Both the position numbers and the translations under genes were made by a program. 64,000 nt of DNA, from positions 2,976,001 through 3,040,000 of the forward strand of contig CM114275.1 of NCBI GenBank assembly GCA_050084515.1. Reading direction: 5' to 3'. The DNA is from Blasia pusilla. Lineage: Eukaryota > Marchantiophyta > Marchantiopsida > Blasiales. A model generated the notes under the pieces. It was not told the DNA's origin and did not search any database. It saw only the letters and a list, made by a program, of their open reading frames with translations. How positions within the stretch are numbered: position 1 is the stretch's first letter; each line of letters begins with the position of its first letter. Positions 46,923 to 58,997 of this stretch are shown here, piece by piece.

Positions 46923-47160
46923 GCTGGTCATTGTATCCTCACGTGGTCCACCATCACTACTCCCTGCAAACTGCACCGGTAGATGGCTCACCCGTCCATC
47001 ATCTGATCGCCACCCTGGCCGATATGAAACCATCTCCTCCCAAAAATCCACAATAAAACCAAGGGGATACAACACCATACTCCCTACCAACACATCATAT
47101 GACTCTGCCAATATCGTAATCGCTCGAGTGCGCACTATCGCACTATCCGACTCATGCTCT
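46905..47160 (-). pseudogene. E3 protease-like segment
   Basis: The frame reads SDSAIVRTRAITILAESYDV, then LVGSMVLYPLGFIVDFWEEM, VSYRPGWRSDDGRVSHLPVQ and F. It is the better-preserved homologue of the E1 segment at 20540-20800. The LVG---LYPLGFI-DFW run resembles the C-terminal part of a retropepsin, but no D-(S/T)-G was found upstream because the sequence there is rearranged. Confidence 0.4.
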
Positions 47161-47164
47161 GGTT

Positions 47165-48481
47165 GGGAGACTCTCGATGAGTCTGAGTCCTTGAGCGGGT
47201 GAGACAGGGTTGTCATCGCGGCATTCTTCCAGGGTTCGAAAGAACGGGGTAGTGGGAGCAGTAGTAGTGGTGTAACACGGAGTGGAGTGAGATACCGAGG
47301 GGTTACGAGTGAGGAGCTACCTTGAAATCCATCCATGGTTGGATCGTCATCACTAGACACTGGGTCTGGTGATGAGATCGTAGATGGAGGCAGTATCACT
47401 TGGCGAGGGGGCGGTTATGGGGGGCTCGACACGGCCTCCCCAAAGTATGGAAGGGGGAGAGAAGGGGGGCAGGGGGGGAGGGCCCTAAATGCGGGGCCCG
47501 TGGCCCTATGAGGCCGCCCTATACTACGGGGGGGAGGGAGGGGGGAAAGGGGTCCGCGGCCCTATGCAGGCCTCCCCAAACTGCGCGGGGGGGAGGGGGG
47601 GTGTCTGCGGCCCTGTAAACGCCTCCGCGCCCCCGACTCTGTCCGCGCCCTGGTTCCGTCCAACTCTAGTGAGTTATGACCTAACTCTAGCCGCCTTTAC
47701 TTGACAGCCCCTGGTGGCTGCAAGCCTTAAAGGTGCTCTCCCCCTCTCAAATACCAACGTTCTCACCTTGCGCCGCTCACCCGTCGACGCCACACTCGCT
47801 GCCCCACTTCGTACTACACTTTGCCACTATCCCCAATCCTTGTGCACCAGCAAAAACTTGAGAAAATGGGCAGCGCTTCCGTGAACAGTCTTCCGAACAT
47901 AAAAAGGACCAAAAAATGTCAACCAGCATCTCCAAGGGCTCCCCAACCGAAGCAACTCGCTTGCCTACCTACAAACAACGAATTCCCTGCCCCCTCGCAT
48001 CTTTCTCATGTAAAATCAGAGTAGTAAAAATGGCACACCCGGCCTAAAACTCCACTCCTCAATCTACATTGGCATATCGAGCCTCGTCCACCCTGCGCTA
48101 TCCGGATGCTAGCACCCTAGTCCTATCTCACACACATACAAGAGGAGTGCTCCAATGGCCCAACATGAGAAAGATGGCTTGGGAAAGCCATCTTCCTCCC
48201 TTATATAGGGTTGGGAAGAGCCAAAAAGCTCTTCCCCTAAAAATAGCTATCCTCTTGGTAACCTGCGCACACAGGTTACCAGGGGCGGGTGACCTGATCA
48301 ACAAGTCACCCAGTTGTGAAAGATCTCAACAAGAAAATTTTTAGAAACGATGTTCCTGACACAACGGACGTATCCTCAACCTCATCTGACATCGTGGGAC
48401 AAAGTTACACTCAAGAGAGTCCGTTGGCTCCTACGCCCTATTCACGATAGACCTCAGCCTATCGGCTACTCAAATGTGACA
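47165..48481. mobile_element. E4: rearranged E1-like fragment (inverted gag piece, G-rich leader, block B)
   Basis: The plus strand at 47250-47400 reads VTRSGVRYRGVTSEELP, then SSLDTGSGDEI, the gag N-terminus, whereas gag is on the minus strand everywhere else. It is followed by a G-rich run (47400-47640), a leader like that of E1 (ACTTGACAGCCCCTGGTGGC), and a block B (48011-48481) in minus orientation ending TGTGACA. Block B is of the E1 subfamily. E3 gag resumes right after it. Confidence 0.6.
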
Positions 48482-50140
48482 CCCCTCATATGGGTCAATC
48501 TCAACCCCACCTCTCGATAGCTTTGTAACTCTTGTAGCATCCAGAGTCACCACCGCAATAGCCTCAACCTTAGCCGCACTACACATAAATCCCATCCCCG
48601 CAGAATCCTCACCAGCATCGTGGAAGGATATGGAGGCTGGCGCCACACTAGCTACTCTCACCTCCGCGCCTACCTACAATTGCATCATTGTTATGGCAAT
48701 GATCCTCTGCTCCAACTGATCGATGCGCGTAAGGAGTGTTGCATTGGGTGCACGTCCTCCATCTCTTGTGACTGGCGATGGCACTCTACCACCACGATTA
48801 TCCACCACTCAATCTCCATTAGCTCTCTCGGCCCCAAGTCCTCTGCCTACCTCTGGACGTACCTAAACAGCTATCCCCAGTGTGACCCTATCGGTGACAA
48901 TGATCATACTCCAATTATGGTGGGGCCATCCTCTGTGGCTCCTGAGCAATCGGAGGCCCCCGTGGCCCTCTCCCATGTTGTGGGCAGTCCCTCTGCCTAT
49001 GCAAACCACCACACGTCCAACAAGCCAACCTTGGTCCCTGCTGGGAAACATATGTGGGATGGGCCATTGCCTTATCGGCTCACGATACTTGCCCTGCTCT
49101 CTCGGCCCACCGGCCCACTCCCGTGGTACTGGTGCATGTTGGGGCACCTGTGGGTCTACTCCTACTTGTCAACCCGTCAAATCCCGCAAAAATCCCATGG
49201 TCACCACCTGCTCCTCACTCATGTTGAGCGCTACCCGCTCAGACAACTTGAAGACCATCTTCAATGTCGGCTTCGCCGTGTGAAGCAACATCGCATCCCA
49301 AACACTCCTTCGTAGCTCCTTATCCAGCACCCTGTACCAATAATGTATTGACTGGGCCTCAATCACCCCATACGTGGCAACTATCAACCGTCACATGCGC
49401 GTGAACGCCCCCCTCAAACTCTCATCCGATCTCCAGTGAAAATATTGTAGACTCTTCAGCTTGTCGGTCTGCACACCCTGCTAGCTCCTCCCTAACAATC
49501 GGAAGAACTCCACTGTAGGACTGAAACTCGGTGGTTCTCTACCACAAGAGGTCTCCGCCACCTCACCAATCTCACTGCCATCCTCTCCATCTAGTGCCCG
49601 CGCTGATGGTGAAGGCCACTCCGGTCTCACTATCCCATTATATGCCTTGCGACCACTAGTGGACACATACCCTGGAGCCCAATACACCCTCCATGCATCA
49701 ATCTCTATGGAGTATAAAGATCGGAACTCCATGTAGTCATCCATTGGCAGACCCTCCAAGTGCTGGAACAACCCCTTCCATGCCATAAAAGGGTTGAACC
49801 GCGTAGGGGTCTGTATCTCTTGGAAGTCGCACCACGTGTCAAACTCATGGATAAAATCATCTAAATCTACAATGCCTATTGCACCCAAGAAATGATGCAT
49901 GCCGCGGTGGCCCATGTCATCCATCTCTCTCCACGTATCACTGTCCTCGTTGCCAATCTCGTCACCAGACCCATTGTCTAGTGATGACGATCCAGCCACG
50001 AATGGATGTCGAGGTAGCTCCTCACTCGTAACCCCTTGGTATCTCACTCCACTCCGTGTCACACCACTACTACTGCTCGCACTACCCCGTTCTTCCAAAC
50101 CCGGGAAGAATGTCATGATGACAACCCTGTCTCACCCGCT
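48482..50140 (-). pseudogene. E3 gag, N-terminal part intact
   Basis: The ORF 50116-49481 (211 codons) reads MTFFPGLEERGSASSSSGVT, VRYQGVTSEELPRHPFVAGS, then EMDDMGHRGMHHFLGAIGIV, FIHEFDTWCDFQEIQ, FNPFMAWKGLFQHLEGLPMD and VYWAPGYVSTSGRKAYNGIV. It ends SFSPTVEFFRLLGRS. Its match to E1 (21445-23095) is clear across all blocks. The C-terminal part (49480-48482) is broken by stops. This is the best template in the window for the gag protein of the family. Confidence 0.68.
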
Positions 50141-51084
50141 CAAGCACTTAGACTCACCAAGAGTCTCCCACACTCCTCACTAGCTCACCTACGCTATTTT
50201 CAATCCCGTGATGATATACCCGACCTCACTCACACTCAACACTCGGGCTCACCATGGGCCTCCCAACTAACTCACCTAAACTACTAATACTCTCGGGTCA
50301 TACACGCAACCCCTACTCGGAAACCACCGTATATCCACCAAGATGCTACACATGAAAGAAGTCTACACTTGTCATCATCACTGCACCCATCTAGCACGAG
50401 CTACTACCCAGCCCAACACTCTCAATCGCACAAGATAAGTGCGGGAAAAGGGACTCGAATGGGTAACGTGATCACGCCCTCCAACCTACGGCATTGTCAA
50501 CACTCACTCCTCCATGTGATGCGGCAACCTCCGCAACCCAACACTCTCCTCGACCAACGCATCAAACCTCCCATCAACATTGGCGTGTGTGTCTCCATCA
50601 CAACCCTTGCACACACAGTGGGTGAAGAACTACCAAGTCGACCCCGTAATCAACTCACAATGATTGACAAACTCCCGTTGCAAACTGTCAGTGTAACTCA
50701 CCCACCTCGCCGACAATCAGTGCAATCCTTCGAAAAAAATCTCCGTAAAATCTCAACGCTAAAAAACCCGTACAAGCCCGCTCAACCATGTAGCTCTCAT
50801 AAATACATAAGCAGCTCTACTACATGTTTTCTCCTACCCCGTACACTGCCTACCTGGTATCCTCACCACGTAGACCAACTAACCACATAGCCCCGTACCA
50901 CGTCTCTACTTCTACCGCGGCCGACGCCCTTGCTCTACCTAGTCTCCACGTGTAAGCGCTACCCACATGTGTCCCTATGGACGCTTAAACTCCCGCTCAT
51001 GGGCTCTTCACACACCCTTGTCCGTCACTTAGCCTCCTCCTCTAAACTCACACCTTCCGCTCCCTTGCAGCAACACGCCTCCTT
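50141..51084 (-). other. E3 leader between 5' repeat and gag (left of the hAT insertion)
   Basis: This is homologous to the E1 leader. The block GGGACTCGAATGGGTAAC and the following GATCACGCCCTCCAACCT occur at 50452 and at 23401 in E1. No ORF with a domain was found. It continues beyond the hAT element at 55899-56867. Confidence 0.6.
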
Positions 51085-51470
51085 ATGCGGAGCAGGGTCC
51101 GGGGAGGTTTTTGGCCGAAACCCGCTGGTTGCCGGAAAATTTTTAAGTACGACGGTTTTTGGGAAAATTTATTCGGAAAAAAAAGGCAACAATTTTTTCA
51201 GGCGGAAAATTTCTGAGATTAACCATCTTTTAAAAACTTTTCCGGCAGATTTCAAAAACTTTTCAGACAACCTCGGAAACTTTCCGGTAGCTAGAATATG
51301 AACCGGCTAAAAAACTTTTTGGCCTCTGTACATTTTCCCCTTTGCTATTTCTTGCTCAAGCAGTTCCTACACTCACTCCATGTTCCATTCTTCTAATTCC
51401 CGGTTCCATCTCCTTGGATCCCTAAACTCTTTCTTCCCTTGCTATAACCCCACATGTAATATCCTTGGCA

Positions 51471-51481
51471 GGAATTGAACC
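51471..51481 (-). other. tRNA B-box-like motif in the hAT element
   Basis: The minus strand reads GGTTCAATTCC, close to the pol III B box. A TTGGCTCCCGGTTGGG stretch about 30 bases upstream on that strand loosely resembles an A box. It may be the head of a decayed tRNA-derived SINE. No full tRNA fold was found. Confidence 0.25.
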
Positions 51482-51523
51482 TGGCCTGGCCTCCACCCAA
51501 CCGGGAGCCAAGGATCCTACCCC

Positions 51524-51570
51524 TTCATAATACATTGAAGATTTAGAACAAATCTTCAAGGTATTATGAA
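51524..51570. repeat. imperfect 21-bp inverted repeat (hairpin) downstream of the hAT transposase
   Basis: TTCATAATAC-A-TTGAAGATTT pairs with AAATCTTCAA-G-GTATTATGAA around an AGAAC loop, with one unpaired position. It lies just past the transposase stop codon at 51603 and might form part of its 3' end. Confidence 0.75.
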
Positions 51571-51602
51571 AGGGACCTCTCACATCTCTCTTTTCCCACC
51601 AA

Positions 51603-53858
51603 CTAAACATTTGAAATTGGGGCACTTGGAGAATCCTCTATATTTGCAACCTCCAATGGAGTATCATCCTTACCATTCACATATCTCTCTGGATTAGAAT
51701 ACACATATCTAAAGTTAATAGAATTTTTCCAAAGAATTACTGATTCTACCAACAAATCCTCATAATCAAGTATCTTACCCTCTAAAGCTATCCTGAGAAC
51801 AACATCTAAATGCTTAGTAGTCAATCGATTACGACTTTTTGTCTTGATCAAATTCTGCACAGAGAAAGCTCTCTCACAAATTGCAGTACTCACACATTGT
51901 ACCCTAGCAATGTTAGCTAATACAAGCAAATTAGAGAACTTACATTGCAAAGATGGGCTCCAACTTACCATTGCCCACAAATCTCGAAAGTTTCTATCTT
52001 TCCATTCTGTGGTGGCCATGAGCTTAAATGATTGAAACTCAGACTTCACACTTGCTGAATTCACAAGAGGTGGTTGCAAGTGACCCCTAAAAGGCGTTTC
52101 CCTTCCAAAATGTGCGCAAAGATCATCCACTACCTTGCAACCCCAACTATTCAACCCTACTAACCTTGAAGGTATATGAAGAGGATTCAAAATTTTCATT
52201 GCACCTATCAAACTATTATCCCTAAATCTATCATGTAAGGCTACACATACATTCTCAGCAAAGTTCTTCAGGAAAGTTAGAGCAGCCTGTAAATCCTTTC
52301 CCGTACGATCTCTCAACATTTCAATGCTATGGAACTTTCTACCCCTAATCTCAGATTGCAGTCGTTTCACGTATCCACCAGGGGGTCCAAAATCAGGTAA
52401 GAGATGATAACCTGTTTCTTCACAGAATGTAGAAGCATTCAAGTCATGATTCTCCATTACAAAGTTCATTGTAATAGAGGCAATCTCAGAATTCACAATA
52501 CTACCAATAGTACTAACATCTACAAATTTGTATTGGAAAACATTACTCAAATTAGCAAGGATAAACAATATGTCTGCCAAAAAGTACAACTGATAGATCA
52601 TTTCAAATGATCTCAGCTTGTTGTACATGTTAGTAGCATTACCATCATCTTCAGAGCGGGGAATGTCCCTGAAATAGGTGAGAACAGATTCCAGGGAGTC
52701 ATACAAAGTAGACACGGCTTGCCATCAAGACAACCAACGAATTTTATGATATCTCTTCATGACCTTCTGAGAGTCATTCAACTTCTCTTGCAAAGTTGCA
52801 AGAGCACACTTCCTCTTTGAAGACCTCCTAAAGTATCCAGCTACAGAATTCAAGATGGAATCAATCTCTATAGATACATCTTTACAACCTGGTCCTTTGG
52901 CTGTTGTCAAAGAAGCAAGATTGGTCCTATGTGCAACACAATGTATAGAGAGCAAAAATGGGTTTGCTTTCAACTTCAACTGAGATGCTACTCCATTTTG
53001 ACTACCTACCATAGTTGAGGCTCCGTCTGATCCAAAAGCCACCATCTTTGAACTCTCTAGTCCCGAGTCCTTGATCAACTCCAAAATATTGTTAGTAATG
53101 GCATTTGAACACTTCTCTGGACATTGCAACAATCCTAAGAACGAATTGTCAACCTACCCTTCTAATAAGTAAGTTGTAAATACAACAAGATGGCCCGATA
53201 CTGAAATATCAATGGACTCATCAATCATGATTCCAAAGAAAGGAGATTGTTGAACTTTTAAAAGTGTCCTCCTATGCACTACCTGACTGATATAATAACA
53301 CATATCAGCACAAGTCTTCTCATCTTGGTATAAATCTCAGGTAATTGGTGCATTCACTGAAAGTAACAACTTACACAGATTCGGGAATTTGGCAAAAGCC
53401 AATGATTCCTTGGCGATGAAGTATGCATACTTGAACAATGTTAACAAGGCTTGGTCACAAGTCCGATTAGTAGTGGCAATGGCCTTGGCCATCGACCTGT
53501 GTCCTATATTAGCAGCCCAAGAAAGTTTCATATGCTCAATCGATTTGCCATGATCTGTAAACGCTGAAACCTTACATTTTATGGCATCATCCCTTGCAAA
53601 GGAATTCTTACCCTTTCCTTGTCTACAAACGTTACAAAATATTCTACCAGATTCTGCATGAAACTCTATCCAGTCAAATAAGCTATACCAGACATCCTTC
53701 CAAGCCAGTTGATTCTTCTCAATTAGACTACTGGAAGGAGAACCAAAATTCCCATTTTCCCTCCCATCCGAGGACCATGACCGGCTTGAGTTCTCAAGAA
53801 AATCTTGGCTTACGTCTTTGGCCAACATTTTGCTCATGGTTCGCTGTCTCTTAGCCAT
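51603..53858 (-). pseudogene. hAT transposase, ZNF862/KRBA2-like subfamily, three in-frame stops
   Basis: A single reading frame of about 750 codons is broken only by TGA at 53337, TAG near 53155 and TGA near 52722. Seen: an N-terminal zinc-finger part (WFDWIEF-like WYSLFDWIEFHAESGRIFCN then VCRQG and a later H) of the BED/TTF type. The catalytic core follows with FGIMIDESIDISVSGHLVVF (first Asp), MVAFGSDGASTMVGSQNGVA (second Asp) and HCVAHRTNLA. RWLS-stop-WQAVSTLYDS follows. The C-terminal dimerisation block is CVSTAICERAFSVQNLIKTK, then SRNRLTTKHLDVVLRIALEG. The last two are the hAT C-terminal signature, in the form typical of the ZNF862-like subfamily. With only three stops and no shifts, the loss of function looks recent. 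Confidence 0.88.
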
Positions 53859-54331
53859 ATCTCAGACAATGAAGGGTTACCAAAGGTTTAGGTCTAAACA
53901 AGGCCTCGTCTTCTAGATAAGAGCAAAACTGGTTCACATCAAAAGAAAGGTGGCAGCCAAGAGTCCAAGACTCAGAGCAAAAGGCCGAAGTCAAAAAACC
54001 CAAGACTCTAAGCCAAATCACTTTCTGTTGCCAAACCCGAGAGCAAAGCAGACCCCGAATCAAGATAAAGAACAAAAAATAGGGCCTCTGACTTGCCAGG
54101 GTAGAGCAAAGCTCAGGCCGAGAGGAAACTTATGCAAGTCAAACAAAACAGCCTAAACCCTGTCACGAAAGTGTAAACATGAAAGCTCTAGAGTGCAATA
54201 TCCACAAAAACGTAAAGCTACAACATAAGATGTGGCGGTCAGACAAATTCGACTCAGTCTTAGACTCCACACTCTTGAGATAAAAGCCAAACGGAAAAAG
54301 AGCCGAGATGGCCCAAACACGAGGACCTCCT

Positions 54332-54648
<317 letters not shown>

Positions 54649-55224
54649 ACGAACTCTAACCTGAGCAATGAGTGCAATTGGGAGCCCGCAGAGGAACGGC
54701 GACAACGGGAAAGAACGAATTCAGACAAGAAGCCGGAACAGAAACACAACGTTGCCGCCAAACAAGGGAAAAGCCTGTCGTCGGTGCACGAGAGGAAGGG
54801 AAAAAAATCCGAGCTGGTCCGACCACTTGGACTTCCGTGCAGAAAAAAGCAAAAACAGCCTAGAAAGGCTCTAGGATACCGACTTCCAAGTTCCAAACGC
54901 TAGAGCATTAAGAGTTTAACAGCAGAAAAGGCCCCGGGAGTCGAGGCGCCGACTCTTGAGCACTCAAGAAAAAACCAAGACAACAACCGAAAAGCTCGAG
55001 GATAACTACTTCCGACTCCCCAGAACTCGTCTCTCGACCAAGGCTCGACCGCAGCCGTGTCAGGAAACCAGGGTGAGGAATTGAACAAGACTGCAAATGT
55101 TGAAGAGACTCGAAACTTCACAAGAGCACTTCGCACACTGGAGTGTGCACGGGACTCGGAAGACACTGCAAATGCCAACTCGAGAGCACTTGACTCTCTA
55201 GCGCGGCTTCACCGTAGCAACCGT

Positions 55225-55351
55225 GTAAGGGACTCAAAGATGTGGGTCTCTGGAAAAAATTCGGCACTTCGAAGCATGGACGAGCAGCGTAAGGGACTCG
55301 AAGATGTGGGTCTCTGGAAAAAATTTGGCACTCCGAAGCATGGACGAGCAT
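55225..55351. repeat. tandem duplication, 64-bp unit, two copies, in the hAT element
   Basis: The copies start GTAAGGGACTC at 55225 and 55289 and run through AAGATGTGGGTCTCTGGAAA and GAAGCATGGACGAGCA. Three substitutions or so separate them. Confidence 0.85.
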
Positions 55352-55898
55352 AATGCGCATGGGACACGGGAGTCGGGACTCGCAGCAGAGTGCGCTAGTG
55401 CAAGATTGCAAATGACATTCCAGAATCCACGAAGTCGCCGACCGCCGAGCCGCATGATCTGGAGTTCGGGATTCGGGAATGGACCCAGGCCGGCAAAGCA
55501 GCCTCGGTCACTCCGACTCACTCTGTGACGTTCCCTTGGGCCCTGATTTGCGGCTGCCCTACATCAGACGGCCAAGATCTCCTCATGAGAATCTAACGGT
55601 TCTCATCTACTATCCGGTATTCCGACCACCTGAAAGTGGTCCAGCAAAATACCGACCTCCGTAAAATGCATTCCGGAAGGAATCCGGGGGAAGAGACCGG
55701 CAGCTGCAATATTCCGGCGTAGTCCTCCCGGAAAACAGCACATTTCCGGCTTAAGAAATCCCGGCCATCCATTAACCATAGTATCCCCTGATGCCGTCGG
55801 AATCTTAGCCCGCTAAATTTCCCGGGCGTCGTCAATTACGGATTTTAACCGGCCAGCTTTACTCTATTTGCCGGTTCTCCCCGGACGTTGATGCGGAG

Positions 55899-56867
55899 GC
55901 CTCCCTCATGGTACGCGCCACTAAAGCCTATGACCTCCTTCCTTCTGTCCGGATCCCTTAGCCGCCCACGGCTACATCTCCCTTCCTCCTCCCCCTGCCT
56001 CCTTGGAGCCTTAATGGCTCTAACATGAACTCCTCATGTCTTGGACCTACACTGCCCTATACGGCCCTTACTCCCTTACCTCCTCAAGTTACCAGTTGGG
56101 GCTGAAACTCTACTCACCTCCTTCCATGTGGGCACGCTTCCCTATGCGGTGGCGGCAATCCAAACATTGCCTCTCCTCCTCTTACCCCTTCTCTCGAAGC
56201 CATAATGGCTCTTCGTTTGACTCCCTATCCAACTCACGTGGCTAGCGCTTCCAAACTCACACCTGCGCGTGGCCCTATGCTGCGCGTTCCTACAACTCCG
56301 GCTCCCCCAACAGGACATGGCTCCCTATGGACCCTTAGTACACCCCGGACCCTGAATTCCACGGCACCGGCGAGCCAACCCTCTTCCTTGGTTCCAACTG
56401 TGTGACTGGCACCTATGTGCGCGGCCCTCCTGTCCCCATAGACATCCACGTCCGCTCACCCCAACTTTGGCCTTAGTGCCTTCTCTACCAATGCACGTCT
56501 CCTGCGTGATCTAATCAAGTCGCGACCTAACTACCTTATGAAGTAACCTAAAGCTCCACGTTTGCGCCCTAGCACCCAACCGCCCTTACTTGACAGCTCC
56601 CCATGGCTGCAAGCCCTAAAGCTCTCTTTCCCGACACACTTTCTCATGACTCCCGACGCCACACTTCCTACTACACTCTGCCGTTCTCTCTCATTGATCT
56701 GCACCAGCGAAATCCACGAGAAACTCCTAGCGCTTCCGCGCATAGTCTCCTGAACTGAAAAATGACAAGAAAACGCCACACACGCGTCACCAAGGGCTCC
56801 CCATCGAGGCAACTCGCTTGTCTACCTGCAACCAACAAATTCCCAACCCCTCACATCTTTCTCATAT
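55899..56867 (-). other. E3 leader, part right of the hAT insertion
   Basis: This continues the E3 5' leader after the hAT element. It shares with E1 and E4 the blocks ACTTGACAGC-CC--GGCTGCAAG (near 56589) and CCAAGGGCTCCCCATCGAGG (near 56789), and ends CATCTTTCTCATATAAAAT at the start of block B. No gene was seen. Confidence 0.6.
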
Positions 56868-57336
56868 AAAATCTAGAGTGGTAAAAATGGCTCACCTGGT
56901 CTAAAACTCTATTGGTGAATCTACATCGGCATATTGAACCACATCCACCCTTTGCTATGAGGGAATCCGGATGCTAGCACCCTAACTTCTACACACCCAC
57001 ATACGTCTATGCAAGAGAGGCGCTCCTAAGGCTCAACATGAGAAAGATGGCTTGAGAAAGCCATCTCTCTAACTCTTATACCCTTGGAAAGAGCCAAAAG
57101 GCTCTTCCCCCAAAAATAGCCTCCAAACGGTAACCTACATGCATTGACTTGGTCAACGGGTCACCTGACAGCCTAAAACCAAAATAGGGAAATCGCCATA
57201 AACGACATTTCCGACACAACAAACCTATCGCCAACCTCATCCAACATCCTGCGATGAAGTTACACCCGAATAGCCCGTTGACTCTCTATGTTGTTGATGC
57301 GATAGAACTCTACCTACGATGAAATAAGATGTGACA
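56868..57336 (-). repeat. E3 5' terminal repeat (block B only)
   Basis: This begins AAAATCTAGAGTGG and ends AAATAAGATGTGACA. It matches the split left copy (38934-39015 plus 45956-46347) and lacks block A. Confidence 0.78.
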
Positions 57337-58989
57337 AGTGGGTGGAGGGAGGGATAGAAGAGAAGAAGGTAGTCATTTTTGTGAAGGAGGTTATTTCCCT
57401 CAGAGTGTGAGTGGTGACTCGGCCATTGTAAGGGTCTAATCCAATGTGCCATTGTCTCTCAGAGATCATTCAAGTTCGGGAACATAGAGTGTTTGTTGAG
57501 ACGTATACATCAAGCATCGGCTTCATTGCATAGACAACAAAGGTATTCTACATTAAGTTGTTGGTTTTCTGTTTAAGGATGAATCCAAGTTCTCATTTTC
57601 ACTAGGGAGGTAGGCCTCCACAACAAGGGCAACCACCTTCTATAGAGGATCATCATGAGGATATACTTATTCAACTCCATGCTCACTTACGAGGTAGACC
57701 AAGAATGCCTACTCTGGTTCAATGTATCAAAAGTCTGCCAAGTGAACTTCAAGTGATCATATGTGGATTTCATGTTCGCCACTATTGGTATTGGTATTGG
57801 CATGAATGTATTGAGAAGTGGCATCTCCATGCAGAAGCGCGCCATTTGTATGTCACCTTCTCTGATTTTGTGTGTCGACATGAGGATCGCTATGCGATCA
57901 TCTGTTGGTTGATCATGGGGGTTGCCAAAATTCTTACCTTTCACATTTTCCATGATGTGAATGGTTATGTTGTAGGTTGGCAAGGATTCTTCTCCCACTT
58001 TGAGGAAGGCATTGGCACTCAGCCCTGCAGCCATTGATTACTCTGGCAGACCATATAGTATTAGATTTGAGTACTCTTTTGTGAGAATGGGGAGACTTCC
58101 TGGCGAGAGGATCTGTGGGGCTACTAGGCACCGGCATGAGAACCTCAGTGGTAGTATTTGTCCTTGTTGTAGTCATTTTTGTTGCGGCCCTCTTTGGTGG
58201 CGTTGAGGAGAGCTGCATGGTAGGTTAGGGCTTAAGGAAACTCTATTTTGGCAATTACAGAGAAGGTGTGGCAATTTTGATAGATAAGAAGGAACCTACG
58301 GAACAATTGGATAATAATTGTAAATAATTTTTGGTATGGGAGGTCGTACTTAAATTATATGGATAAAATTATTGTGTATGTAGCACTCATAGTTCTTACC
58401 ATGCTTAAGGGAAAGTATTTGCATTACTAGAAGATTTTCCTTTCAAACTACATGAGAAATTACTAAGAAATCAAGCTCCAATGTGTTCAATGATTGAGGG
58501 AGATGATGAAAGCATCAAGACATAGCAAAAGCGTTGTACTCAATGAATTTTTGGTCACTCAAAAGCAATTAATGTCAGGCTTGAGTAAGATCACAACTCA
58601 TTATTTCACAACAAAGAGTATCTAATGAAAATAAGGCCAAGTACGCAATATCTCACTTACACTAAACCTTTATAGGACAGGTGAGAAAATAGAGGGAATA
58701 TATGAGAACTTCAGGAGTTAAGTTTGAAAAAAATACCAACTAAATTCTTTGGATGCACATGTTGACCATGTTCATTCTAATAATTTCAATGGCTTAAGAG
58801 AGGAGATTGCTAAAATTCACAATGTGAGCTTGCTGCAAGCATGGTACATCTAAACTTTTTGGTAAATGATACTAACGTTTGGAACATTAAATGTAAAACG
58901 GTGTGTGTTCGGAAGGGTGTGAACTAGAAAGCAGATTACATTGTATTTTTCTTCCTCTTGACGGTTGATGGTAGCTCCTAAAAGCATCT
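57337..58989. other. region between E3 and CACTA copy 2, no gene recognised
   Basis: A plus-strand frame near 57600-58040 (PTLVQCIKSLPSELQVIICG, HVRHYWYWYWHECIEKWHLH, HEDRYAIICWLIMGVAKILT) is coding-like but I cannot assign it. The rest (58230-58985) is AT-rich. It probably includes the upstream part of CACTA copy 2. A word ATTACTAGAAGATTTTCC near 58425 resembles a CACTA terminus but lacks support. Confidence 0.35.
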
Positions 58990-58997
58990 CTTGGTTT

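Noticed and set aside
46905-47399. 165-codon minus-strand ORF as one gene
   Set aside because: Its first half is antisense to an inverted gag fragment and only its second half (46905-47160) matches the protease-like segment, so it is a chance fusion.
58420-58445. ATTACTAGAAGATTTTCC as the left terminus of CACTA copy 2
   Set aside because: No matching inverted terminus or 3-bp duplication was found, and the right end is outside the window.
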